Assembly (NCBI GenBank): GCA_052145775.1
Contig: JBKQNY010000180.1
Span: 1 to 16,832 of the forward strand
DNA: 16,832 nucleotides
DNA from: CAVYPR01 sp052145775
Lineage (GTDB): Bacteria > Actinomycetota > Acidimicrobiia > Acidimicrobiales > RAAP-2
Direction of reading: 5' to 3'
The notes under the pieces: generated by a model
The model's input: only the letters and a program-made list of their open reading frames with translations
Databases searched by the model: none
Told to the model about the DNA's origin: nothing
In this document: piece after piece, positions 1 through 6,652 of the stretch
Position numbering within the stretch: position 1 is the first letter of the stretch
Layout: each line of letters starts with the position of its first letter
Program-made: the position numbers and the translations under genes

Positions 1-8
1 CTGCAAGG

Positions 9-74
9 AGCCCTCCTTCTTGGTTGGAATGCGTTGTTGTGGTGACAACATTCTTCCAGGCAGGAGGGCTTTTT
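9..74 (+). terminator. Rho-independent terminator of an upstream gene outside the window
   Basis: A perfect 9-bp inverted repeat (AGCCCTCCT at 9-17, AGGAGGGCT at 62-70) is followed directly by a run of T (70-74), the classic intrinsic terminator layout on the plus strand. The 44-base interior folds further: TGGAA/TTCCA (25-29 with 54-58) and TGTTGT/ACAACA (35-40 with 45-50, loop GGTG). No T-run follows the arm in the minus direction, so it should end a rightward transcript whose gene lies before base 1. The three-tier interior is larger than most terminators, so a small structured RNA or attenuator end is a weaker alternative. Confidence 0.75.
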
Positions 75-410
75 ACGCGGACGCGCGCACCGTTCGTTCA
101 GCGGCGGGACGAATTATCGAGGCTAGGGCGACACCGCCACTCCCGCGGCGCCGGCCGTCGCCGGCCAGCTGATCCCTGCCCACCACGCTGACGGTGGACA
201 CCCGGCCGGACGGTGACGCCCCCGGACCTGCTGGTGGAAGAGCGCTCGTTTCGTCGACGGCCGCGGCGGCGACATCGTGAGCAAGGGATGACCGGGCGGC
301 TACCGTTTCCCCCGACGATGGCCTTGGACCTCTAGGGGGAGTGCGGTGACGTGGCGTGAGCAAAGTGGGCCGGGCACGGCACGTGTCGCCGGCATCGGGG
401 GCCAGGGGTC
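75..410. other. Intergenic stretch before the ClC gene, no gene recognised
   Basis: These 336 bases follow the terminator and precede the chloride transporter. Open frames here are of low-complexity Arg/Pro/Gly type and match no family I know. A weak TACCGT (301-306) resembles an actinobacterial -10 box but its -35 partner (TGAGCA at 278-283) is poor, so I do not call a promoter. The region presumably holds the promoter and leader of the ClC gene. Confidence 0.5.
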
Positions 411-1763
411 GTGAGCCAGGCCGAAGAACCGGCTCCGACTGCACCTCCCGCCGCCGGTCCGCCGGACCCCGCCGCACTCCTGCGGGATCCCCAGTACATG
501 CGGTTGCTCGTCCTCGGGGCGTTGATCGGGGCACCGATCGCCTTCGTCGCCTACTTCTACCTGAAGTTCGTCAACCAATCACAGATTTACGTCTTCACGA
601 CGCTCCCCCATGAGCTCGGCTTCAGCAAGGTCCCCGCCTGGTGGCCGATCGGCCCCCTGCTCGTCGGAGGCCTGGTCGTCGCCCTCGCCCTGACGTACCT
701 GCCGGGGACAGGCGGCCACAAGCCGGCGGAGGGGTTCAAGGCCGGCGGCGGCAATGAGCCGATCAACCTGCCGAGCATCGTCGTCTGCTCCCTGGCCACC
801 CTCTGCCTGGGCGCGGTCCTCGGTCCCGAGGCCCCACTCATCGCCATCGGCGGCGGGCTCGGCGTACTCGCCATCCACCTGGTGAAGAAGGATGCTCCGC
901 CGATGGCCGCCGTGGTCATCGGCGGCGCCGGAAGCTTCGCCGCGATCGCCACCCTGGTCGGTTCGCCACTCGTGGCGGCGTTCCTGTTGATGGAGGCTGT
1001 CGGCGTCGGCGGTCCCCTGCTCGGTATCCTCCTCGTCCCCGGGCTGCTCGCCGCCGGCATCGGAGCCCTCATCTTCGTCGGCCTCGATTCATGGACCGGG
1101 TTCGGAACGTTCAGCCTGAGCGTCTCGCACATCCCGTCCTTCGTATCACCCTCGGTTGGCGAATTCCTCTGGGCCTTCGGCATCGGCATCGCCGCCGCGC
1201 TGATCGGGACGGTCATCAAGCGGGGTGCGCTCGCCCTGCAGCCGGTGGTGGAGAAGCGCAAGATCCTGCTCACCCCGTTGGTCGGGTTGGGGGTGGCGCT
1301 CCTGGTCATCCTCTTCACCCAGGTGACGGGCAAGCCCGCCAGCTACGCCCTGTTCTCGGGCCAGAACGCCCTGCCGACACTGATCCACCACGCCGCGCTC
1401 TTCAGCGCCGGGGCGCTGGTGCTGCTCATCGTGTGCAAGGGCGCCGCCTACAGCCTCTCCCTCTCCAGCTTCAGGGGCGGCCCCATCTTCCCGGGCATGT
1501 TCCTCGGTGCCGCCCTCGGCATCGCCGCCTCCCACCTGCCCGGACTGCCGATGATCGCCGGGGTGGGCATGGGGATCGGGGCGATGACGGTGGCCATGCT
1601 CGGCCTGCCCCTGGTCTCGGTCCTGCTGGCCTCGCTGCTCTTGTCCGCCGACGGGGTCGAGTTGGTACCGCTCATCATCGTGGCCGTCGTGGTCTCCTAC
1701 GTGCTCTCGGCGCGCCTGAAGCCGCTGCCGCCACCCTCGCCCTCGCCGGCTCCAGCAACCTGA
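411..1763 (+). CDS. ClC-family chloride channel/transporter
   Basis: A 450-residue multi-pass membrane protein of the ClC family, which moves chloride across the membrane either as a channel or in exchange for protons. The three ClC signature regions are visible: GTGGHKPAEG (about 99-108, the GxGxP-like chloride site), GPEAP (138-142) holding the gating glutamate E140, and GGPIFPGMFLG (356-366). The segment GSPLVAAFLLMEAVG follows the second signature as in other ClCs. Hydrophobic helices fill residues 30-435 and the tail is Pro/Ser-rich; no CBS domains are present. The GTG start is chosen for its AGGGG just upstream (404-408), although the 2-base spacing is tight; ATG at 498 would remove 29 polar residues. 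The gene converges on the antiporter gene 45 bases away. By my alignment the internal proton glutamate of ClC exchangers is an alanine (A196), so transport mode is open. Confidence 0.9.
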   Translation: MSQAEEPAPTAPPAAGPPDPAALLRDPQYMRLLVLGALIGAPIAFVAYFYLKFVNQSQIYVFTTLPHELGFSKVPAWWPIGPLLVGGLVVALALTYLPGTGGHKPAEGFKAGGGNEPINLPSIVVCSLATLCLGAVLGPEAPLIAIGGGLGVLAIHLVKKDAPPMAAVVIGGAGSFAAIATLVGSPLVAAFLLMEAVGVGGPLLGILLVPGLLAAGIGALIFVGLDSWTGFGTFSLSVSHIPSFVSPSVGEFLWAFGIGIAAALIGTVIKRGALALQPVVEKRKILLTPLVGLGVALLVILFTQVTGKPASYALFSGQNALPTLIHHAALFSAGALVLLIVCKGAAYSLSLSSFRGGPIFPGMFLGAALGIAASHLPGLPMIAGVGMGIGAMTVAMLGLPLVSVLLASLLLSADGVELVPLIIVAVVVSYVLSARLKPLPPPSPSPAPAT

Positions 1764-1769
1764 ACGCGG

Positions 1770-1805
1770 CCGGTACCGGGCCCTCGGGGTCACGGCCGGT
1801 GCCGG
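1770..1805. terminator. Possible GC-rich hairpin between the convergent ClC and antiporter genes
   Basis: CCGGTACCGG (1770-1779) can pair in RNA with CCGGTGCCGG (1796-1805) over ten positions, nine Watson-Crick and one G-U, with a 16-base loop. It sits in the 45-base gap between two convergent stop codons, where a shared terminator is expected. There is no T-run on either side, and both arms are also nearly self-palindromic, so the call is tentative. Confidence 0.3.
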
Positions 1806-1808
1806 GGC

Positions 1809-3074
1809 TCAGCCCCTGAGCGATCGCCGCCGGAAGGTCATCGTGTGATCGACGGGCTCGAGCTCCCTCGCCTCCTCGCCGAGTGACGACATCCGGCGTC
1901 CGTAGGCGTCGGAGAAGGGCGTGGCCGTCACGCCGTGCAGCACGACCGATCCCAGGATGGTCCAGGTGGCGACCTTGGCCACGAGCGGGAGGGCCCCGTT
2001 GCCGGTGAGGCGCTCGACGGCGAGGAGGGTGAAGACCACCGACGCCAGCCCCCTCGGGCCGAACCAGCCGACGAACAGGGTCGTCTCGGCCCGCAGCCGC
2101 GCCCCGATGAAGGCGATCGCCACGGGGGCCATCCTGACCACGGTGAGGCTCAACACCGCGTAGAGCACCGGGCGCACCTCGAAGCCCTGCTGCAGGACCG
2201 GTCCGGCGAAGAGCGTGCCGAAGATGAGCCAAACGGCGAACGAGGCGTAGAGGCCCACGCTCTCGGTGAATTCGGCCGCCTGCTTGAACTGGTGGCGGGT
2301 GGCGGCACCGAAGGCGAACCCGCACACGTAGGTGGCGACGAAGCCGTTGGCCCCGCAGCCGGCAGCTGCGGCGAAACAGAACAGCGGCGTGGCGAGCACG
2401 ACGAGCTGGGCGGAGTTCGACTCCATCCACGAGGCGCGAGCCACGAGTGCCCCGAGCGCGCCGACCACGATGCCGATGACGAGGCCGATGCCGATGCCCA
2501 CGAAAACGCCGGCGATGCTCTTGGCGATCCCCGTGCCGTGATTCGACTCGGCCAGGACAATCGAGAGGAAGAGGTACACGAATGGCGTCGCCAGCCCGTC
2601 GTTGAGGCCGCTCTCGACGTTGAGGGCGAGCCTGATGCGCTGCGGCACCGCCTCGTTGGTGATCGTGGCCAGGCCCAGGGCGGCGTCGGTGGGCGCCAGG
2701 ATGCACGCCAGCAGCGCGCAGGTCGCCCAGCCCAGGCCGGGAAGGACCGCCAGTGCCACCAGGGCACCGACCAGGCCCGTGAGCGGGAGGCCGATCCCGA
2801 GGAGCCGGCCCGGCAGGGCCGCGGCCGAGCCCGCCTCCCGCCGCTTGATGGTCGAGGCGTCCACGAAGAGAAGCACCGCCAGGGTCAGCTCGGTCGTGAG
2901 CTTCACCCACTCGGTGTCGGGCACTACGTGGTCGCCCCGCGCATGGCTGACGACGACGCCGAGCGCCACGAAGACGATGGGGGCGGAGATCCACAGCCGG
3001 TCGAGCCGGCCGGCGATGAGGCCGTAGGCGACGAAGACTGCGCCGACGAGCACCAGGATGAGCTGGTAGCTCAA
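1809..3074 (-). CDS. Cation/proton antiporter, CPA1 (NhaP-type) family
   Basis: An integral membrane sodium (or potassium)/proton exchanger of the CPA1 superfamily, about 421 residues with roughly 12 hydrophobic segments. Family marks: APTDAA in the discontinuous helix (D130), NVESGLNDG with the Asn-Asp pair N158-D159 typical of electroneutral NhaP/CPA1 proteins, and GWFGPRGLASVVF near the C-terminal third. The start chosen is TTG at 3074, which opens directly on the first membrane helix (LSYQLILVLVGAVF) and has a GGGGCG upstream. In-frame GTG codons at 3140 and 3239 would add 22 or 55 Arg/Pro-rich residues unlike this family. The gene converges with the ClC gene; together they suggest handling of salt or pH, an inference from family only. 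Ion preference cannot be read from the sequence. Confidence 0.9.
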   Translation of the reverse strand: MSYQLILVLVGAVFVAYGLIAGRLDRLWISAPIVFVALGVVVSHARGDHVVPDTEWVKLTTELTLAVLLFVDASTIKRREAGSAAALPGRLLGIGLPLTGLVGALVALAVLPGLGWATCALLACILAPTDAALGLATITNEAVPQRIRLALNVESGLNDGLATPFVYLFLSIVLAESNHGTGIAKSIAGVFVGIGIGLVIGIVVGALGALVARASWMESNSAQLVVLATPLFCFAAAAGCGANGFVATYVCGFAFGAATRHQFKQAAEFTESVGLYASFAVWLIFGTLFAGPVLQQGFEVRPVLYAVLSLTVVRMAPVAIAFIGARLRAETTLFVGWFGPRGLASVVFTLLAVERLTGNGALPLVAKVATWTILGSVVLHGVTATPFSDAYGRRMSSLGEEARELEPVDHTMTFRRRSLRG

Positions 3075-3398
3075 CGCCCCATCGCCCCCGACGCGATCCC
3101 GCCCCACCGGTCGGGCGCTGGGGTTGCTCGGTCGCAGCACGACGGCCGGGCGAGCGCAGGCAACGGCGCCAGCCCCTCGGTCGCGGTGGTGGTCGAGGGG
3201 CCCATGGCGGGACCACCCTACGGTCCCCGACCGCGCCACCGGTGGTACCGCGCGCCGCCACGCCGTCGACGGGCGAACGACCCGGCCGGTTTCGGCAGCT
3301 TCGAGAACACAGGTCCGACCGGGGCGTGGGGCGGCCGGGGCGTCACCTGGCCGCTACCTTGCTGCGGGCGGCGCGGCGACCGACGTCCCTCTGGCGGG
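3075..3398. other. Intergenic stretch upstream of the antiporter gene, no gene recognised
   Basis: These 324 bases separate two leftward genes. I see no coding region and no clear terminator. They contain a perfect 10-bp palindrome CCACCGGTGG (3236-3245) and, on the minus strand, a TAGGGT (3215-3220) that fits the actinobacterial -10 pattern TANNNT but lacks a recognisable -35 box. The antiporter gene probably has its own promoter here and does not depend on the upstream GGDEF pair. Confidence 0.4.
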
Positions 3399-4703
3399 TC
3401 AGATCCCGTGCAGCTGGCGGAGCGAGCGGCGCAGCAGCTCGTCAGCCTCGAGCCGCTGCTCGGGCTCGACCAGCACGTGGGCGGAACGGACGGCGGCATG
3501 CGATGTGCTCCCGACCACCGCGCCCCGCACAGCACCGGCGAGCCGCTGCTCGATGACCGGAGCCAAGGAGCTTCCGGGTTCGAGTGCCACGGCCGCCGCG
3601 TAGGCGCAGCGACCGATGCGGGCGAGCGGGTCCGAGGTCCGCAACTGGGTGCGCAGGGCGGAGGTGGCGAGCTGGACGACGAGCTCCTCGGGGCGGTCCG
3701 TCCCCTCTACCTCGAGCACCACCATCGCCACGGCCCTGGGCTCGGGTCCGCCCATGATCCGGCCGGTGCGGCTGAAGAAGGAGCCGAGGCCCGGGAGCCC
3801 GGAGATCCCGTCGGCCTCCTCCCAGGCCGGCGAGTAGAGCTCGCCCTGCCCGTCCCTGGCCACGGGTTCGTCGGCCGGTGCGGGGGCGGGCGGCGCAACG
3901 TGCGTCGGCGTGGCCCGGTGGCCCCCGACGCTGCCGTCCGGGGGTGTAGCGACCGACCAACGGACGGGCGGCACCACCGTGCGGAATCCGCCTTGCGTCG
4001 AGACCGACAGCGGGCCGTGGCTGGGGGGTCGCGGCTCGGCCCAGGGGGGCACGACCGGCTCGGTCGACTCCCAGGCGCTTTCCCCAGGTGTCGGGCTCGC
4101 CGCGCCGTGGGGCATGTGCGTCGCGGGAGGGCCGGGCACGAAGCCGGCCGGGAGGCCGCTCGGGGTGCCGAACGAGGTGTCGGCGGAGACGGGCGGGGCC
4201 TGCTGTCCATCCACGAGCGAGCGGCGCCGCTGGTCCACTTCGTCGCGCGCCACCAGATGGCGGGTGAGCCGCTGCGCCACGCGCTCGAGGGTCCTGCGTT
4301 GATGCTCGCCGAAGTCCGACGGGTCGTGGCCGACCACGCCGAGGAGGCCGCGGTCGCCTCCGGTCCCCAGTGGTGCCACCGCCACGGTCACCGGCTCCAA
4401 GAAGCCGTCGAGGACGACGGTCCGAACGAACGGTCCCCCGTGGCCGAACTCGGGGTCCGACGAGGTGAGCCGTACGAGCTGGGAGACCGCGGCGGGCCCC
4501 ACCGCGTCGACACCACCCTCGGGGAACGACGCCACTTCCAACCCGCCGTCGTGCGCCGCGGCGATGTAGGTGACGAGTCCCCGGCACTCGTTGCGCGCCA
4601 TGCGCAGCAGATTGGTGACGCCGCCGCCCATGTTCACCTGCTCGGCGAAGCCATCCTTGACCACCGACAATTGACGAAAGCCTCCCCCGGCCACCACGGT
4701 CAC
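3399..4703 (-). CDS. GAF-like protein with a degenerate GGDEF domain, probable c-di-GMP receptor
   Basis: 434 residues in three parts. Residues about 20-155 look like a GAF sensor domain similar to that of the neighbouring cyclase (note GLLGVV in both). Residues about 160-295 are a Pro/Ser/Gly-rich linker. Residues about 297-430 follow the GGDEF fold pattern, beginning GISGLPG and including AVAMVVLEVEG where active enzymes have the metal-binding DxDxFK segment. The signature reads GRCAY (364-368) in place of GGDEF, so cyclase activity is not expected. The inhibitory-site motif RxxD is kept as R355-T-S-D358, exactly five residues before the signature position, which suggests c-di-GMP binding as in other degenerate GGDEF receptors. 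The GTG start overlaps the stop of the upstream cyclase gene (GTGA), so the two are translationally coupled and probably work as a pair. No membrane segment is visible, so I expect it in the cytoplasm. Confidence 0.82.
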   Translation of the reverse strand: MTVVAGGGFRQLSVVKDGFAEQVNMGGGVTNLLRMARNECRGLVTYIAAAHDGGLEVASFPEGGVDAVGPAAVSQLVRLTSSDPEFGHGGPFVRTVVLDGFLEPVTVAVAPLGTGGDRGLLGVVGHDPSDFGEHQRRTLERVAQRLTRHLVARDEVDQRRRSLVDGQQAPPVSADTSFGTPSGLPAGFVPGPPATHMPHGAASPTPGESAWESTEPVVPPWAEPRPPSHGPLSVSTQGGFRTVVPPVRWSVATPPDGSVGGHRATPTHVAPPAPAPADEPVARDGQGELYSPAWEEADGISGLPGLGSFFSRTGRIMGGPEPRAVAMVVLEVEGTDRPEELVVQLATSALRTQLRTSDPLARIGRCAYAAAVALEPGSSLAPVIEQRLAGAVRGAVVGSTSHAAVRSAHVLVEPEQRLEADELLRRSLRQLHGI

Positions 4704-6439
4704 GCCACCCCCCCACGGACCAACGGCCTATCCCGCTTGTGAAGGTACATCGCCCGGTCCGCCTTGGCCAGAAGTTCGTCGGGACCGATGTCGGCGGTAT
4801 CGGTGCTCACCCACCCGATCGACGCCCCCACGTCGAACGCCTGCCCCCTGAGGCGGAACGGGGCCGAGAGGACCTTGCGCACCCTCGAGACCATGAGGTC
4901 CCCGTCGGGCTTGCGGTCCGTGCTCACATGGGCGATCACGAACTCGTCCCCGCCGAGGCGGGCCACCACGTCGTCGCCGCGTACCGCCCCGACCAGCCGG
5001 CGGGCCACCGCCGTCAACGCCTCGTCGCCGACGTCGTGGCCGTAGTCGTCGTTGATGCGCTTGAAGTGGTCGAGGTCGATGAAGACGAGCGCCACCGAGC
5101 CGCCACGCCGCACCAGACCCTGCAGCATCCTGCGTATCTCCTCTAACAGGAGGTAGCGGTTGGCCAGGTTGGTGAGCGGGTCGTGCAGGGCGTAGTGGGT
5201 CAGTCGCTGCTGTTCAATCCACTCCTCAGTGGTGTCGTGCAGGACGACAAGGGCCCCTTCGACGCCACCACCGCTCACCGGACGGGCCGTCACGGTGACC
5301 AGCCGCCGCGACTCATCCCCGTCGCCAAGCGTCATGCGGGCGGTCCGGGGGATCCCGTCGTGGACCACCATCAGGCCCGGGTGGTGGTCGATGGCGACCA
5401 CGTGGCCGTCCTCGGTGCGCAGCGCCGTGGCCTCCGGCAGGGGCGACCCCACCAGTGAGCGACCGGCTGGCAGCCCGTGCAGCATGTTCGCCGTTTGATT
5501 GGCGAGCACCACCGTGCCGTTCCGGTCAAGCAGCATGATCCCGTCGTCCATGAAACCGGCGAGCTCCGCCGCCGCCAGCTCGACCGCGCGTCCCTGCGGC
5601 TCGACCGGCCGCAGGACGGTCACCGTCCAGTCGCCGGCGAAGCGGCCCGTGACGTGCTCGCTGCGCGCCTCGACCTCGAGCGGCTCGCCCGGACCGCTGG
5701 TGACCAGGCGACGCCGGCCGGTGGGCAGTTGCCGTGCCTCCGTCGTGTGGCCGTTCCCGACGCGCCCGGGTGCCGGTCCGCCCATGAGGACCGACGCCAC
5801 GTGGCGATGAAGGAGTTCGTCGGCCGACAGTCCGGTCATGGACAACAGCGCACGGTTGACGAGCACGATGGTCCCGTCGGAACGGGTGACGACCAACCCG
5901 TCGGGCAGCTCGTCGACCAGCCCGGCCAGCAGCGGGCTCAGTTCCGGGGTGGCCGCCAGCGCGGCGGCTCCGAGATCGCCGGTGGGGACCGACGGAACCG
6001 CCGGCGTCCATGCTGGGGCGGGCGCCGCTCGGCCCGGACGGCGCGCCACCAACCTTCCGATCTCGTCGGCCAGCGCGCCCAGCCCGACACGCTGCTCGGC
6101 GTCGGGCTCGGGCAGCCAGGTGTCGACCACCCCCAGCAAACCGATCTGGACGTCGTCGGTCCACACCGGCACCACGACGCAGGCCAGTGAGGTGTCGGCG
6201 GACACCGCCTCTGTCATCACCTCGGCGTTCCAGAAGAGCTCGCGGCCGTGCGCACCGGGATGCTGAAGGCAGGACCTGGCCAGAGCCTCGACCCTGGGCA
6301 ATCCATTGTCAGGCGGCATGGCGTCGGAGACCACGCCGTGGAACTCGCCGTCGTCGTTGACGAGGAAGGCACCCGTGCTGACACACAGATCGAGAGCGAG
6401 CTGCAGCACCGCGTCGAAAGCGTCCGGGTCCTCATCCAC
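4700..6439 (-). CDS. GAF-PAS-PAS-GGDEF diguanylate cyclase
   Basis: A soluble sensor enzyme that should make c-di-GMP from two GTP. From the start used here it has 579 residues: a GAF-like domain (about 5-150), PAS domains at about 167-275 and 290-405, and a GGDEF domain (about 415-575). The catalytic domain is intact: DPLTNLANR, FIDLDHFKRIND with the metal-binding aspartates, GGDEF at 496-500, and the inhibitory-site RGDD at 487-490, so product feedback is expected. No membrane segment or EAL domain is seen. I place the start at GTG 6439 because a good promoter (6479-6507) lies just upstream; the longer frame from GTG 6550 would run through that promoter and adds 37 residues of non-domain sequence. 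The downstream degenerate-GGDEF gene overlaps its stop by four bases. The ligands of the GAF and PAS domains are unknown. Confidence 0.92.
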   Translation of the reverse strand: MDEDPDAFDAVLQLALDLCVSTGAFLVNDDGEFHGVVSDAMPPDNGLPRVEALARSCLQHPGAHGRELFWNAEVMTEAVSADTSLACVVVPVWTDDVQIGLLGVVDTWLPEPDAEQRVGLGALADEIGRLVARRPGRAAPAPAWTPAVPSVPTGDLGAAALAATPELSPLLAGLVDELPDGLVVTRSDGTIVLVNRALLSMTGLSADELLHRHVASVLMGGPAPGRVGNGHTTEARQLPTGRRRLVTSGPGEPLEVEARSEHVTGRFAGDWTVTVLRPVEPQGRAVELAAAELAGFMDDGIMLLDRNGTVVLANQTANMLHGLPAGRSLVGSPLPEATALRTEDGHVVAIDHHPGLMVVHDGIPRTARMTLGDGDESRRLVTVTARPVSGGGVEGALVVLHDTTEEWIEQQRLTHYALHDPLTNLANRYLLLEEIRRMLQGLVRRGGSVALVFIDLDHFKRINDDYGHDVGDEALTAVARRLVGAVRGDDVVARLGGDEFVIAHVSTDRKPDGDLMVSRVRKVLSAPFRLRGQAFDVGASIGWVSTDTADIGPDELLAKADRAMYLHKRDRPLVRGGVA

Positions 6440-6478
6440 CGCCCTACACCGTAGATCGCCGGGCGGTTGAATCCTGCG

Positions 6479-6507
6479 ATTTTCCCTCGTTGACCGGACG
6501 TTGTCAG
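6479..6507 (-). promoter_or_regulatory. Sigma-70-type promoter of the leftward diguanylate cyclase gene
   Basis: On the minus strand CTGACA (6507-6502) matches the -35 consensus at five of six positions, and GAAAAT (6484-6479) matches the -10 at four of six, with the ideal 17-base spacer. Transcription would begin near 6472, about 33 bases before the GTG at 6439. The -35 box overlaps the second GTTGWC repeat, so a protein bound there would affect this promoter directly. Confidence 0.55.
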
Positions 6508-6526
6508 GGAGTTGACGTGGGTTGTC
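6489..6526 (+). promoter_or_regulatory. Four GTTGWC direct repeats in helical phase, candidate operator
   Basis: GTTGAC (6489), GTTGTC (6500), GTTGAC (6511) and GTTGTC (6521) follow one another at 11, 11 and 10 bases, with A and T alternating at position five. A related GTTGAA lies at 6466, about two turns upstream. Repeats one helical turn apart are typical of OmpR/PhoP-type response regulators, whose actinobacterial PHO boxes are 11-base units beginning GTTCACC. The array lies in the divergent control region of the c-di-GMP genes and overlaps the leftward promoter. The binding protein is unknown. Confidence 0.5.
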
Positions 6527-6550
6527 CCCATCCGCCAGGTGACGCGGCAC

Positions 6551-6580
6551 GCCTTCTAAGGTTCACTTAGTGCAGAAGGC
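6551..6580. promoter_or_regulatory. Nested palindrome, candidate operator in the divergent control region
   Basis: Two dyads share one 30-base stretch: an outer one, GCCTTCT (6551-6557) with AGAAGGC (6574-6580), and an inner one, CTAAG (6556-6560) with CTTAG (6566-6570) around GTTCA. They overlap by two bases and so are alternative pairings. TAAGGT (6557-6562) inside it fits TANNNT, so the site may cover the -10 box of the rightward operon. There is no T-run, so a terminator is unlikely. Confidence 0.4.
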
Positions 6581-6640
6581 CCCGCGATCCGACGGTCGCC
6601 CGCCCATCCGCCGACAGGACGCTGGAGTGCAGGAATCGAC

Positions 6641-6645
6641 AGGAG
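6641..6645 (+). promoter_or_regulatory. Strong ribosome binding site
   Basis: AGGAG seven bases before the ATG at 6653, the best Shine-Dalgarno match among the starts in this window. It fixes the start of the first gene of the rightward operon. Confidence 0.75.
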
Positions 6646-6652
6646 AAAACCG

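Noticed and set aside
3075..3239. Extension of the antiporter to GTG 3140 or GTG 3239
   Set aside because: Adds Arg/Pro-rich residues before the first membrane helix, unlike the family; TTG 3074 fits better, though without proof.
1935..4742. A 935-codon open frame on the plus strand across the antiporter and degenerate-GGDEF genes
   Set aside because: Low-complexity Glu/Gly/Arg/His content and no family motif; it is the antisense shadow of two well-supported minus-strand genes.
6440..6550. Extension of the diguanylate cyclase to GTG 6550
   Set aside because: The extra 37 codons cover the promoter (6479-6507) and the GTTGWC array and encode no domain sequence.
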